Both the position numbers and the translations under genes were made by a program. Positions 25,324-34,787 of a DNA stretch of 64,000 bases are shown here, one piece after another; within the stretch, counting starts at the first letter, position 1, and each line of letters opens with the position of its first letter. The DNA is taken from the NCBI RefSeq assembly GCF_003097515.1, contig NZ_CP029188.1, forward strand, positions 6,182,531 through 6,246,530. Direction: 5' to 3'. The DNA comes from Streptomyces tirandamycinicus. Its GTDB lineage: Bacteria; Actinomycetota; Actinomycetes; Streptomycetales; Streptomycetaceae. A model generated the notes under the pieces. That model saw nothing but the letters and a program-made list of their open reading frames with translations, was not told the DNA's origin and did no database searches.

Positions 25324-25890
25324 ATGAGCGCGCAACTCAGGGGGACGGCTGTGGAGTTGGCGGACGTCCTGTGGCGTGAACACACCGTGTACCGGGACCG
25401 TGCGGGAGGCGTGGTCATCCGCGGCGAGCACGTAAGGCGCTGGATCAGCCTCGCGCCGAGCGGTGGCCGGGGCGAGCTCCTGCTGCGCGCCGGCCGCATA
25501 CTCGACGGTGGTACGACGGCCCCCGCACGCTCGGAGGCGGTGGTGAGCGGCACGGCGGGCACGGCCGAACTGGCCGCCGTCTGCCGTCGGCTGCTCGCCG
25601 AGACCGCGGCGGACCCGGTGCCGCACCCGGCGCCCTCCGCGGACGCCCGCACCGTCCGGGCCAGGCGCTTCCCGTTGCGTTCCGGAGGGGGCGGCCCGCG
25701 ACCGGCGCGCCCGACCCGTCCCGCGCGCGCCGGCCGTCCCGCGCGGACCTCACGTCCGGCGCGGACCTCGCGCCCCGCCCGGACCTCGCGTCCCGGTCGG
25801 CACACCGGCTTCGGCTCCTGGGCGGTCATCGTCTGCGTGGCCGCGACCATCGCGCTGTACGCCTGGAGCGCCGCCGCCAGGTACCGGTAG
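25324..25890 (+). CDS. Small protein with C-terminal membrane anchor, unknown function
   Basis: A 188-residue protein. The first about 95 residues look folded (VELADVLWREHTVYRDRAGGVVIRGEHVRRWISLAP and an LLLRAGRIL strand), then comes a basic Pro/Arg/Thr/Ser linker with a PARTSR hexapeptide repeated three times, and a single membrane helix at the end (WAVIVCVAATIALYAW). The topology suggests a cytoplasmic domain tethered to the membrane. No family recognised. ATG at 25324 follows GGGGAGAG. A 7-bp tandem repeat begins immediately after the stop. Confidence 0.72.
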   Translation: MSAQLRGTAVELADVLWREHTVYRDRAGGVVIRGEHVRRWISLAPSGGRGELLLRAGRILDGGTTAPARSEAVVSGTAGTAELAAVCRRLLAETAADPVPHPAPSADARTVRARRFPLRSGGGGPRPARPTRPARAGRPARTSRPARTSRPARTSRPGRHTGFGSWAVIVCVAATIALYAWSAAARYR

Positions 25891-25891
25891 G

Positions 25892-26131
25892 CCCGGAACC
25901 CGGAACCCGGAACCCGGAACCCGGCACCCGGAACCCGGCACCGGTGAAGCGGTGTCCCGGGACCGGCGGTGTGCCCGGGGCCGATGGTCCACGGTGCCGC
26001 GGGTTCGAGGGCCGATGGTCCACGGTGCCGCGGGCTCAAGGGCCGAGGGCCATCGGTCAGTGGGTCTTCGGCCAGTGGTTGTTCGGTCAGTGGGTCCTCG
26101 GCCCCCGAGACCTCGGCCAACGGGTCTTCGG
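25892..26131. repeat. Cluster of three different tandem repeats
   Basis: 25892-25940: seven copies of CCCGGAA/CCCGGCA (7 bp). 25979-26040: two copies of a 31-bp unit starting GGCCGATGGTCCACGGTG. About 26045-26130: degenerate 15-bp units (minus strand CTGACCGAAGACCCA). No gene; a minus-strand frame reading EDPLTE repeats exists only because 15 is a multiple of three. Confidence 0.8.
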
Positions 26132-27169
26132 TCAGCGGGCGAGGTGGTGGTGCAGAGCGGCGTGCGCGTCCTGGCCGGCCGCGTCCGCGTGGTCGATGTG
26201 CACGGTCGCGCCCGTCAGCCGGGGCACCGCGTGGAGCAGGGCGTGCTCGGCGGCGACCGCCACGGCGTGGGCCTGCACGACCGTGAGGCCGGGGTCGACC
26301 TCGACCGAGGTCTCGGCACGCAGTGTGTGACCGAGCCACCGCATCCTCACAACACCCACCTTCCGTACCCCCTCGACGCGGGAGAGCGCCTGCTCGGCCG
26401 CGTCCACCAGGGCCGGATCGACGGCGTCCATCAGCCGGTGCCAGATCTCGCGCGCCGCGCCGCGCAGCACGAGGAGGATCATCCCGGTGATGACGAGACC
26501 GATGAGCGGGTCCGCGTACCGCCAGCCCAGTGCCGCGCCGCCGGCGCCGAGCAGCACGGCGAGGGAGGTGAACCCGTCGGTGCGGGCGTGCAGTCCGTCC
26601 GCCACGAGCGCGGCGGACCCGATGCGGCGCCCCGTGCGGATCCGGGCCCTTGCCACCCACTCGTTGCCCGCGAACCCCACGAGCCCGGCCGCGGCGACCG
26701 CCGGGAGGTGGGTGATGTCCTGCGGGTCGAGCAGCCGCCTGACTGCCTCGTACCCGGCGAAGGCGGCGGAGACGGCGATCACCAGGACGACGAAGACCCC
26801 GGCCAGGTCCTCGGCGCGGCCGAAGCCGTAGGTGTAGCGCCGGGTCGCGGCGCGGCGGCCCAGCACGAAGGCCAGGGCCAGCGGCAGCGCGGTCAGCGCG
26901 TCGGTGGCGTTGTGGACCGTGTCGCCGAGCAGCGCCACCGACCCCGACAGGGCCGCGATGACCGCCTGGACGACGGTCGTCGCGGCCAGCACGGCGAAGG
27001 AGAACCAGAGCGTCCGCAGCCCCTCGGCCGATCCTTCGAGCGCGTTGTCGATGCGTTCACCGTGGTGGTGATGATGGTGGTGTCCACGGCCATGGTCCTC
27101 CGCGTGCCCGTGCCCGTGCCCGTGCGTGTGCCCGTGGTGGTGTCCCTGACTCGTCATGGACACCACCAT
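26132..27169 (-). CDS. Cation diffusion facilitator (CDF) metal exporter
   Basis: A 345-residue CDF protein with six predicted membrane helices. The N-terminus is a histidine-rich metal-binding tail (repeated HGH and a run of seven histidines). Metal site residues are in the second and fifth helices: LLGDTVHNATDALTAL (HxxxD) and VADGLHARTDGFTSL (HxxxD). The cytoplasmic C-terminal domain follows. It should export Zn2+ or a similar ion in exchange for protons. ATG at 27169 has AGG five bases upstream; ATG at 27157 is a possible alternative. Confidence 0.9.
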   Translation of the reverse strand: MVVSMTSQGHHHGHTHGHGHGHAEDHGRGHHHHHHHGERIDNALEGSAEGLRTLWFSFAVLAATTVVQAVIAALSGSVALLGDTVHNATDALTALPLALAFVLGRRAATRRYTYGFGRAEDLAGVFVVLVIAVSAAFAGYEAVRRLLDPQDITHLPAVAAAGLVGFAGNEWVARARIRTGRRIGSAALVADGLHARTDGFTSLAVLLGAGGAALGWRYADPLIGLVITGMILLVLRGAAREIWHRLMDAVDPALVDAAEQALSRVEGVRKVGVVRMRWLGHTLRAETSVEVDPGLTVVQAHAVAVAAEHALLHAVPRLTGATVHIDHADAAGQDAHAALHHHLAR

Positions 27170-27249
27170 GGCAGCCTGACAGGGTTGCAGCCACTGTCGA
27201 AAAGCGGGTCCTGACCAGCTGCGAAGGCCTCGCGACTGCCTCCTCGCGG

Positions 27250-28251
27250 CTACTGCCCGGAGGCGGCGACCGGGTAGTGGTCCGAGAGGTTGGTGTAGGT
27301 GTAGGCGGTGCCCCAGCTGGTGACCGTCCAGGGCGCGCTCTGCTCCTTGATCACGTCGTTGCGCCAGCCTGCCGGGCGGACGTGACCCGCTCGGTGCAGG
27401 ACGTAGTCCAGGTCCTCGCGCGGCTCGCCCGGATAGCGGTCGGCCGCGATCGAGTTGTCCCGGGTGTCGAAGGAGTACGCATGACCGGTCCGGCTGTCCG
27501 CGCCGGCGAGCCCGCCGTCGGCCAGCATGCCCGCGTACTCCGCGGTGCGCGAGTCGACGTTGAAGTCGCCCGCCACCAGGACCTGTTCGGAGGCCGGGAT
27601 CTTCTTGGCGTCGAGGAACGCGTCGAGCGCCTTGAACTGCCGGCTGCGTATCCGCGCCGCTTCCCCCGCCGCGCAGCCCGGGTCGGTCGACTGGGCATGG
27701 GTCCCCACCACGTGCACCCGGCTGCCGTTCACATCCAGCACCGTGTACACGAAGCCCTTGTTGGACCACCAGTCGGCACCGCAGGCGTCCTTGTAGACGT
27801 ACTGCTCCTTGCGCACGATCGGCCACTTGCTGAGGACGGTGACCCCGCCGTCCTCCGGTACCGTCGCCGAGTACGCGCCGCCCGTCGCGTCCCAGCCGCT
27901 CTTGCTGCGGCCCAGCACCGGGGTCTGATGGGGGTACCGGTCACGGGCGTTGCGCTGCAGTGCGTCGGAGGAGGAGTTGTCGAACGCCTCCTGGAGCACC
28001 ACGACGTCGTTGCCCTGGAAGTACGGGGCCTTCGGGATCTCGGCGGCCCGGTGGTCCTGGCCCCAGTTGGGGTACAGGGTCTTGCTGAACAGGAAGACGT
28101 TGTACGTCAGGACCTTCAGCGAGGGCGTCGCCGCGGCGGTCTGCCCGGCCGGGGCGGCGGACGCCGGCGGCGCGGCGACCGCCAGGGCCGCGGCGGCGAG
28201 CATCGTGCAGAGGGTTGCGCCGGACGCGCGGCGGAGCACGGATTGCGGCAC
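27250..28251 (-). CDS. Secreted sphingomyelin phosphodiesterase (bacterial SMase C family)
   Basis: A 333-residue enzyme of the exonuclease-endonuclease-phosphatase fold, closest to bacterial neutral sphingomyelinase. A signal peptide ends near ASAAPAG. Active-site motifs: TYNVFLF (Asn), VVLQEAFDN (metal-binding Glu), GTHAQST (His), AGDFNVDS (Asp, Asn) and LSDHYPVAA (catalytic Asp-His). It would hydrolyse sphingomyelin or related phosphodiesters outside the cell. GTG at 28251 is chosen because AGGAG lies 6 nt upstream; the open frame extends to 28293. Confidence 0.9.
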   Translation of the reverse strand: MPQSVLRRASGATLCTMLAAAALAVAAPPASAAPAGQTAAATPSLKVLTYNVFLFSKTLYPNWGQDHRAAEIPKAPYFQGNDVVVLQEAFDNSSSDALQRNARDRYPHQTPVLGRSKSGWDATGGAYSATVPEDGGVTVLSKWPIVRKEQYVYKDACGADWWSNKGFVYTVLDVNGSRVHVVGTHAQSTDPGCAAGEAARIRSRQFKALDAFLDAKKIPASEQVLVAGDFNVDSRTAEYAGMLADGGLAGADSRTGHAYSFDTRDNSIAADRYPGEPREDLDYVLHRAGHVRPAGWRNDVIKEQSAPWTVTSWGTAYTYTNLSDHYPVAASGQ

Positions 28252-28308
28252 TGGGACTCCTGTTTCCTGTGGGGGTTTGACATCGGCGCGCACATCAAAG
28301 CAGCGGCT

Positions 28309-28324
28309 GTTACCTCGGGGTAAC
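28309..28324. promoter_or_regulatory. Palindrome GTTACC-TCGG-GGTAAC in a divergent promoter region
   Basis: A perfect 6-bp-arm inverted repeat in the 285-bp region between the sphingomyelinase and DUF2236 genes, which diverge. Its word GTTACC recalls but does not match the PhoP-box half site GTTCACC. No regulator assigned. Confidence 0.35.
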
Positions 28325-28536
28325 CGTCAGGTGCCGGGTTTCTTGCCGGAGTTCCGCGTTCCTTGGAACGTGTACGGACATGTGCCCTCCCGGGGATGTG
28401 CGGACGGGCCTCGCCGCCGGACCGGCCGTCGGCTGCTCCCGCCGCCTGCTGCTCCCTCCACCGCTCCCTCTCACCGGCTCGTGATCGCATACTGGAACGT
28501 GAGAACGGGCGCTCCGCGCCCACCGGGAGCACACCC

Positions 28537-29559
28537 ATGACCAGGCCGCGGGAACCCCTGACGCGGAGGACGGACGGCAGGGCCGGTCCGGACCCCCCGC
28601 CCCCGCCGCCCGGCGGCGTCCTGTGGACCCTCGTCGGCGACGTCCGCGGGCTGCTCATGCTCCCCGCCGCGCTCACCCTGCAGGTCGCCCATCCCGCCGT
28701 CGGCGCCGGCGTCGACGAGCACTCCGCCTTCCGCACCGACCCCTGGGGGCGCGCGGAGCGCTCACTGCGCTCGCTCCAGCTCTGGGTGTACGGCGGCGAC
28801 GCCGCGGCCGAGGAGGGCCGCCGGCTGCGCCGGCTGCACCGGGGCGTCGCGGGCACCGACAGCCGGGGCCGCCGCTACCACGCGCTCAGCCCCGGGCACT
28901 ACGCGTGGGTCCATGCCACCGGCTTCCCCGTGCACCGCCACGCGGTCCGCTATCTGTACCGCCCGTTCACCGAGGCCCAGGAGCGCCGGCTCTACCAGGA
29001 GTGGCTGATGGTCGGGCGGGTGCTCGGCCTCCGCGACCGGGACATGCCGGCCACCGTCGAGGAGTTCTGGCCGTACTACCGCGGGGTCCTCGCCCGCGAA
29101 CTGGAGGCCAACGCCGTCGTCCGGGACCTCGTCGCCACCGACCGCGTACTGCCGCCGCCCGCCCTCGGCCCCCTGCCGCTGCGGCTGCTGCTGCGCCTGT
29201 GCTGGCCGCTGGTGCTGCCCCGGTTCCTCCGGCTGAGGCGCTTCCTGACCATCGGGCTGATGCCGCCGGACGCCCGCGCGGCGATCGGGCTGCCCTGGAC
29301 CTGCGAGCAGGAGCGGCGGCTGCGGCGCTTCGGCCGGGTCGTCCGGACCGTGGTCCCCCTGCTTCCGGAGCGGATGCGCTATCTCCCGCAGGCCAGGGAG
29401 GCCCGCCGCCGGGCCCGGGCCGGAGGGCGGCTGCCACCGGGGCGGGCGGGCCGACGGGCCGTCCGGCTGCGCGCCCGGTGGTGCCGGATGATGCCGGTGG
29501 TGCCGGATGATGCCGGTGGAGCCCCGTGGTGCCGGGTGACGCCCCGTGGTGTCGCGTGA
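28537..29559 (+). CDS. DUF2236 / MpaB-like oxygenase family protein
   Basis: A 340-residue DUF2236 protein. Family blocks: GDVRGLLMLPAALTLQVAHPAVGAGV, SLRSLQLWVYG, RYHALSPGHYAWVHATG and RPFTEAQERRLYQEW with the conserved histidines and acidic residues thought to bind haem in the MpaB/latex-clearing group. Enzymatic role here is unknown. ATG at 28537 follows GGGAG. The last about 25 codons run through a repeat (ATGCCGGTGGTGCCGG-type words, 29483-29577) that continues past the stop, so the C-terminus is probably not conserved. Confidence 0.85.
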   Translation: MTRPREPLTRRTDGRAGPDPPPPPPGGVLWTLVGDVRGLLMLPAALTLQVAHPAVGAGVDEHSAFRTDPWGRAERSLRSLQLWVYGGDAAAEEGRRLRRLHRGVAGTDSRGRRYHALSPGHYAWVHATGFPVHRHAVRYLYRPFTEAQERRLYQEWLMVGRVLGLRDRDMPATVEEFWPYYRGVLARELEANAVVRDLVATDRVLPPPALGPLPLRLLLRLCWPLVLPRFLRLRRFLTIGLMPPDARAAIGLPWTCEQERRLRRFGRVVRTVVPLLPERMRYLPQAREARRRARAGGRLPPGRAGRRAVRLRARWCRMMPVVPDDAGGAPWCRVTPRGVA

Positions 29560-29640
29560 TGCACGGTGACGCCGGGAGTGCGCCGAGGGGCGGCCGGGGA
29601 CGCCCCCAGCAGGCGGCACCCCGGAGGTCCCGGGCAGGTC

Positions 29641-30684
29641 TCAGGCCGAGGCGCGCCGGACCAGCCTCGTCGGTGTGATCAGCGAGGCCGGGGGAGCGGC
29701 TTCCGGGCCGCCACCGTCCAGCAGCTCCATCAGCAGCCGTACCATCAGCCGGCCGTTTCCCTCGATGTCCTGACGGACCGTCGTCAGCGGCGGATCGGTG
29801 GCCTCGGCGACCGGCGCCATGTCGTCGAAGCCGACCAGCGCGACATCGTGCGGCACCCGCAGCCCGCGCTCGCGCAGCAGCTTCAGCGCCCCCGACGCCA
29901 TCAGGTCGTTCGCGGCGAACACCGCATCGGGCACGGCGGCATTCCCGTCGAGCAGCCCGGCCATCGCCCGCTCCCCACCGCGCGCCGTGAAGTCGCCCTG
30001 GGCGGTCAGTCCCGGATCGGCGTCCGGCAGTACGTCCCGGTAGCCGTGCAGCCGGTCCAGCGCCGACGTCTGGTCCCGGGGCCCCGCGATATGGGCGATC
30101 CGGCTGCGGCCGAGACCGACGAGATGGCGCACCGCCGCCCGGGCCCCGCCCCGGTTGTCGCAGTCGACGTAGGGTACGGCGTGCTCGGAGCCCGCGCCCG
30201 GCCCGCCGGGGCGGCCGCCGAACACCGCGGGCACGCCCGACGCCAGCACCACCGAGGGGAGTTCGTCGCTCTCGTGGAGGGAGAAGGCGAGTGCGCCGTC
30301 GACGTGCCCGCCGCCGAGATAGCGGGCTATCCGGTCGTGGTCGTCCGGGCCCTCGGCCCACAGCAGCACCAGTTGCGAGTCGTGGACGACCAGTTCACGG
30401 CTGATGCCGCGCACCTGGCGCTCGAAGAACGGGTCGGAGAAGACCCGGAACTCCGGCTCGGCGATGATCACGGCGACCGCACCGCTGCGCCGGGTGACCA
30501 GGCTGCGGGCCGCCTGATTGGGGATGTACCCGAGCTCCGCGACCGCCTCCCGCACCCGGTCGGCGAGCGGCGCGCGCACCCCCGCACCGCCGTTGACGAC
30601 GCGGGACACCGTGGCCCGGGAGACCCCGGCCCGCGCGGCGACGGCTTCCAGGGTGGGCCGGGGCCCACTGCTCCGATCGGGCAC
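29641..30684 (-). CDS. LacI family transcriptional repressor
   Basis: A 347-residue LacI/GalR protein: helix-turn-helix TLEAVAARAGVSRATVSRVVNG at about residues 11-32, hinge helix NQAARSLVTRRSG, then a periplasmic-binding-protein-like sugar domain ending in GFDDMAPVAEATDPPLTTVRQD. A sugar effector is expected. GTG at 30684 has GAGGAG upstream. No transporter or glycosidase operon is adjacent, so the target genes are unknown; the M1 peptidase gene upstream on the same strand is separated by a terminator hairpin. Confidence 0.92.
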   Translation of the reverse strand: MPDRSSGPRPTLEAVAARAGVSRATVSRVVNGGAGVRAPLADRVREAVAELGYIPNQAARSLVTRRSGAVAVIIAEPEFRVFSDPFFERQVRGISRELVVHDSQLVLLWAEGPDDHDRIARYLGGGHVDGALAFSLHESDELPSVVLASGVPAVFGGRPGGPGAGSEHAVPYVDCDNRGGARAAVRHLVGLGRSRIAHIAGPRDQTSALDRLHGYRDVLPDADPGLTAQGDFTARGGERAMAGLLDGNAAVPDAVFAANDLMASGALKLLRERGLRVPHDVALVGFDDMAPVAEATDPPLTTVRQDIEGNGRLMVRLLMELLDGGGPEAAPPASLITPTRLVRRASA

Positions 30685-30749
30685 GGGACGCTCCTCACCG
30701 GCGGTGTCCGTACGGGTGGCACGGGTCGTACGCGGTCAGCGTATCCGCA

Positions 30750-30782
30750 GGCGCCGCCGCACCGGACCAGGGCGGCGGCGCC
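30750..30782 (-). terminator. Terminator of the M1 peptidase gene
   Basis: A perfect 10-bp stem GGCGCCGCCG / CGGCGGCGCC with a 13-base loop, 12 bp after the peptidase stop codon on the minus strand and ahead of the LacI gene. No T run. Confidence 0.7.
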
Positions 30783-30794
30783 GGATTCCGCCGG

Positions 30795-32477
30795 TCAGTG
30801 GCCGTGATCGCGACCGTGAACGCGACCGTGATCGCGACTGTGAGCGCGGGCGTGATCACCGCCCTGGCCCTGGTCGTGTCCCTGGCCGTGGCCGCGGTCG
30901 TGCACCGTGTCGGTGGCGGCGATCTTCCGGTACGACCTGGGCTCGGCCGGCGGTGCCGCGGACCGCGCGCCACGGGCCGCCCGTACCGCCCCGGCCGGCA
31001 CCCCCGGGGGCACGGCCGGCTTCGACGCCTCGTACAGCCAGGTGCGGAAGAGGGCCGCGAGCTGCTTGCCGGAGACCTTCTCGGCGTACTCCACGAAGTC
31101 CCCGACGCTCGCGTTGCCGTCGGCGTACTCCGCCGGCCAGCCCCTGAGCACCGCGAAGAAGTCCTCGTCACCGATCGTGTTGCGCAGCACCTGCAGGGCG
31201 AGCGCGCCGCGGTCGTACACGGCGAGGTGGAACTGCTTGTCGGGTCCGGGGTCGCCGGGTCTCACCGTCCAGAACGGGTCGTCGGCCGGGTGCAGGGCGT
31301 AGACGTGGTCGGCCAGCTCCTGGGCCGTGCCCTCGCCCTCCTTCTCCGACCAGAGCCACTGGCTGTAGCGGGCGAAGCCCTCGTTGACCCAGATGTCCTC
31401 CCAGCCCTTCACCGAGACGCTGTCCCCGTACCACTGGTGGGCCATCTCGTGGACGACCACCGAGACGTTCGCGCCGACCGCGAACTGCCGGGGGCTGTAG
31501 AAGGGCCGGGTCTGCGTCTCCAGGGCGTACCCGCTGGTCACGTTCGGGACGTAGCCGCCGAGCGCGTTGAACGGGTACGGGCCGAACACGCCCTCCAGCC
31601 ACTCCACCACCTCGGCGGTCCGCTCGACGCTCGCCCGCGCCGCGCCGGCGTCGCCCCCGAGGTCCTTGCTGTAGGCGTTGAGGACCGGCAGCCCGTTCGC
31701 GGTGGTGTCCGTGGTGATGTCGAACCTTCCGACGGCCAGCGTGGCGAGATAGGTGGCCTGCGGTCTGTCGGACCGCCAGTTCCAGCGCGTCCAGCCGAGC
31801 CGTGACGACCGGGACCGCAGGACTCCGTTGCTGATCGCCTGGGTTCCGTCCGGGACCGCGACGGAGATGTCGAAGGTGGCCTTGTCCAGCGGGTGGTCGT
31901 TGGACGGGAACCACCACACGGCCGAGGCCGGCTCCTGCGCGGCGACGCCGCCGTCCGGGGTGCGGTGCCAGGCGGTCCAGCCGCCGATCTTCAGCTCGGA
32001 GGGCTTTCCCGCGTACCGGACGACCACCGAGACCGTGCGGTTCCTCGGCAGCGGCGCGACGGGCGTGATCTCCAGCTCGTGGTCGCCGCTTCTGGTGAAC
32101 GCCGCCGTGCGGCCGTTCACCCGCACCTCGTCGACCGTCAGACCGAAGTCCAGGTTGAACCGGGAGAGGTCCTGCAGGGCGGTCGCGATGATCGTGGCCG
32201 TCCCCTCCAGGAGATCCGTCGCCGGCTGGTACTTCAGGCGCAGGTCGTAGTGCGACACGTCGTAGCCGCCGTTTCCCGCGGCCGGGTAGTAGGGGTCGCC
32301 GATGCCCGGGGCCCCGGGCGCGCCGCCCTCCCCGGAGGACCTTCCCGGGCTCCCCGCGGCGGCGGATGCCGGGACCAGCAGCAGAAGCGACGCGGCAAGC
32401 GCGCTCGGGACGAGGACCCCGCGGCGCACGGATGCCCCCGACGTCCGGGGTGGACGATCTCGCCGGGACCCGTTCAC
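30795..32477 (-). CDS. Secreted M1 family metallo-aminopeptidase with His-rich tail
   Basis: A 560-residue exported M1 peptidase. Signal peptide: basic N-region and VLVPSALAASLLLLVPASAAAG. Zinc site HEMAHQWYG...WVNEGFA gives the two histidines, the catalytic Glu and the third ligand Glu. Instead of the long C-terminal domain of PepN it ends about 110 residues after a short helical part, and then has a strange tail of about 38 residues rich in His, Asp, Gly and Arg (repeats like RDHGRVHGRDHGH). GTG at 32477 is in frame with GGGAG 10 nt upstream; GTG 32429 is an alternative. A terminator follows. Confidence 0.88.
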   Translation of the reverse strand: MNGSRRDRPPRTSGASVRRGVLVPSALAASLLLLVPASAAAGSPGRSSGEGGAPGAPGIGDPYYPAAGNGGYDVSHYDLRLKYQPATDLLEGTATIIATALQDLSRFNLDFGLTVDEVRVNGRTAAFTRSGDHELEITPVAPLPRNRTVSVVVRYAGKPSELKIGGWTAWHRTPDGGVAAQEPASAVWWFPSNDHPLDKATFDISVAVPDGTQAISNGVLRSRSSRLGWTRWNWRSDRPQATYLATLAVGRFDITTDTTANGLPVLNAYSKDLGGDAGAARASVERTAEVVEWLEGVFGPYPFNALGGYVPNVTSGYALETQTRPFYSPRQFAVGANVSVVVHEMAHQWYGDSVSVKGWEDIWVNEGFARYSQWLWSEKEGEGTAQELADHVYALHPADDPFWTVRPGDPGPDKQFHLAVYDRGALALQVLRNTIGDEDFFAVLRGWPAEYADGNASVGDFVEYAEKVSGKQLAALFRTWLYEASKPAVPPGVPAGAVRAARGARSAAPPAEPRSYRKIAATDTVHDRGHGQGHDQGQGGDHARAHSRDHGRVHGRDHGH

Positions 32478-33413
32478 CCGTCCCACGCTCCCTGGTGGCC
32501 GTGGCGCCCATCGCGACGCGATCGCCGGCCGGCCGGCATCCCGGGTGTCTCCATGCGTCACTCCTGTCCTCGAACGGCTCACTACTGCCCCCTGTTGCAC
32601 GGCAGTTGGCGGGAGTACCGTCCGCTCCCATGCCGATACGTGTGCACCGCATGGGACTCGACGGCGGAACCGTCGCCGCGGCGGCCGGGACCTCCCCGGC
32701 GTCCGTACTCGTCCCGCGGACACCCGCACACACCACCGCGTCCCGGCAGAGCGGACCCGGCATCGCGTGCCGCGACACGGCACGGGCATCCGTACCGCTC
32801 GGCACCCGGCCGTGTCGTGACGGGGGCGACCGGGACGACCGCGTCGGCATAGGCGTCGTCCGGCCGGGGGAACAACCGGCGCGACATGGCCGGAAAGTAC
32901 CCCTGATCACGGACGCCGCCCCGTATTACTCCTGCTGCGGGCGCGGCAACGGGATCCGGGCGACGACCGGCGGCGCCGTGGGCGCCCCCGCGGCCCTCTC
33001 GCCGGACCACGACAGCCACCTCCCGCCGCACGGCCGGTCCCACGTCGCGGAAACGCCGCACGGCCGTCCCCGCGACGCGGGACGCCACACGGGCACGAGC
33101 CGCTCCCGGCGGCCGCGTCGGCGCCGCCGCTCGCTGCGGCGTCCCGGGGCGGGGGCCGTCGCCGGCGGGACGAAGGACCGTGCCCCCGCCGCCACCGGCT
33201 GCACGGCCACCCGCATCGGCACGCACTTCCGCGCGATGCCCCGCGGCCGGGCCCACCGGTCCCGTACCGCGCCGCGGGTGCCGTTCGCCGGCGGCAGGCC
33301 GGTGCGCGGCGGGCCACCGCCGCCGCCCGGCAGTTCGGGCCGTCCGGGCACCCCGGCTCGCACGGCGCCGCCGCACCACATCCGATCCGACCCGCCCACG
33401 GAGGCAGCAACCG
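32478..33413. other. 936-bp gap between two divergent peptidase genes, no gene seen
   Basis: Several open frames cross this stretch on both strands, but all translate to Arg/Pro/Gly/Ala low-complexity residues with no motif and no good ribosome-binding site. Both peptidase promoters must lie here; I could not define them. No clear tandem repeat, unlike most other gaps. Confidence 0.5.
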
Positions 33414-34703
33414 ATGCACCGACGTATCCGCACCCTGGCCGTGGCCCTCTGCGCACTGGCGGCCACCACCGCCGCCGTACCCGCGCCCGTCCAGGCCGCC
33501 GCGCACGCCGGCGTCCCCCGCACCGGATTCGAGTCCTCCGGGGGTGCGCGCTGGACCACGCAACCGGAGGAGTGGGCGTTCCTCGGCGCCGTCGACCGGT
33601 CAAGCGACCGGGTGTCGCTGCGGACCATCGGCACGACCGCGCAGGGGCGTCCGCTGCAGCTCGTGCGCATCGGCGGCGACCGGCCCACGGCGCACACCAT
33701 GCTGCTGATCTGCAGCCAGCACGGTGACGAGCCGTCCGGCCGCGAGGCGTGTCTCACCACGGTCCGCGACCTCGCCCGGGCCAGGGACGCCGGAACCCGC
33801 CGCTTCCTGGACCGTACGACCGTCCTCGTCGTGCCGACCGCCAACCCCGACGGGCGCGCGGCGGGCACCCGCGGCAACGGCGACGGTGTGGACGTCAACC
33901 GCGACCACATCGCGCTGAGGACCGCCGAGGGCCGTGCCCTGGCCGCCGTCATCCGCGACAGCCGCCCCGACATGGTCTACGACCTGCACGAGTACAACGC
34001 CACCCCCCGCTACTACGAGAAGGACCTGCTGGCGCTCTGGCCGCGCAACCTCAACACCGCGCCGGACGTGCGCCGGGAGGCACACACCCTCTCCGAGAGC
34101 TATGTACGGCCCCGCGCGGAGCAGGCCGGATTCAGCAGCGGCGTCTACGGCATCTGGACCGATCCCGTCACCGGTGAGCCCGTCCGGCAGGTCGCCGGCG
34201 ACGGTCAGGAGCGCATCCTGCGCAACACGGCGGGCGTGAAGCACTCCGTCGGCCTGCTGGTGGAGACCCGGGTCGACGCCCTCACCGACGCCGAGCGGGC
34301 GGACCCCGCCGTCAACAACCGGCGCCGGGTCCACTCCCAGCTCGCGGCGCTGGAGGGTGCCTTCGCCTTCGACGGCGAGCGGCGCGGCCGGATCGAGGCC
34401 GCGACGACCGCGGCCCGGCTCGCCGGGTTCGCCGACCGCGGCCCGGTGTGGACCGGCGGCGCCGACAACGACCCCGCGTCACCGGACGAGACCATCCAGG
34501 ACCCGCCCTGCGGCTACCGGCTCACGGCCGCCCAGCACGCCGAGGTCGCGGACGAACTCGCCCTGCACGGTGTGGTCTCCCGGCCCACGCCGGACGGCGC
34601 GGTCGTACCGCTGCGGCAGTCGCTGCGGGCCCTGGTGCCCCTGCTGCTCGACGAGCGGGCCGCGTACCGCCTCACGACCGGGGTTCCGATCACCCGCTGC
34701 TGA
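33414..34703 (+). CDS. Secreted M14 family zinc carboxypeptidase
   Basis: A 429-residue exported M14 peptidase. Signal peptide to about residue 30 (LAVALCALAATTAAVPAPVQAAA). Zinc ligands: His103 and Glu106 in CSQHGDEPSG, and His192 in YDLHEYN; NPDGR and DVNRD are also family landmarks, and LLVETRVD probably carries the catalytic Glu. It would trim C-terminal residues from peptides or act on cell-wall peptides. ATG at 33414 has GGAGG 9 nt upstream. Followed by the BCCT transporter gene after 84 bp. Confidence 0.9.
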   Translation: MHRRIRTLAVALCALAATTAAVPAPVQAAAHAGVPRTGFESSGGARWTTQPEEWAFLGAVDRSSDRVSLRTIGTTAQGRPLQLVRIGGDRPTAHTMLLICSQHGDEPSGREACLTTVRDLARARDAGTRRFLDRTTVLVVPTANPDGRAAGTRGNGDGVDVNRDHIALRTAEGRALAAVIRDSRPDMVYDLHEYNATPRYYEKDLLALWPRNLNTAPDVRREAHTLSESYVRPRAEQAGFSSGVYGIWTDPVTGEPVRQVAGDGQERILRNTAGVKHSVGLLVETRVDALTDAERADPAVNNRRRVHSQLAALEGAFAFDGERRGRIEAATTAARLAGFADRGPVWTGGADNDPASPDETIQDPPCGYRLTAAQHAEVADELALHGVVSRPTPDGAVVPLRQSLRALVPLLLDERAAYRLTTGVPITRC

Positions 34704-34787
34704 TTCCGTATGAACCTCGCCGTATGTGGTAGGAGGGCCCTCAGGAGAGCGAAGCCCGGCTCCGTTTACCCGCGAAAGGGGCCCTCT

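Noticed and set aside
26045..26130. Minus-strand frame with EDPLTE repeats after the CDF gene
   Set aside because: Comes from a 15-bp DNA repeat in the next frame after the CDF stop; no start or ribosome-binding site.
32478..33413. Several open frames between the two peptidase genes
   Set aside because: All are Arg/Pro/Gly low-complexity on either strand, without start signals or domains.
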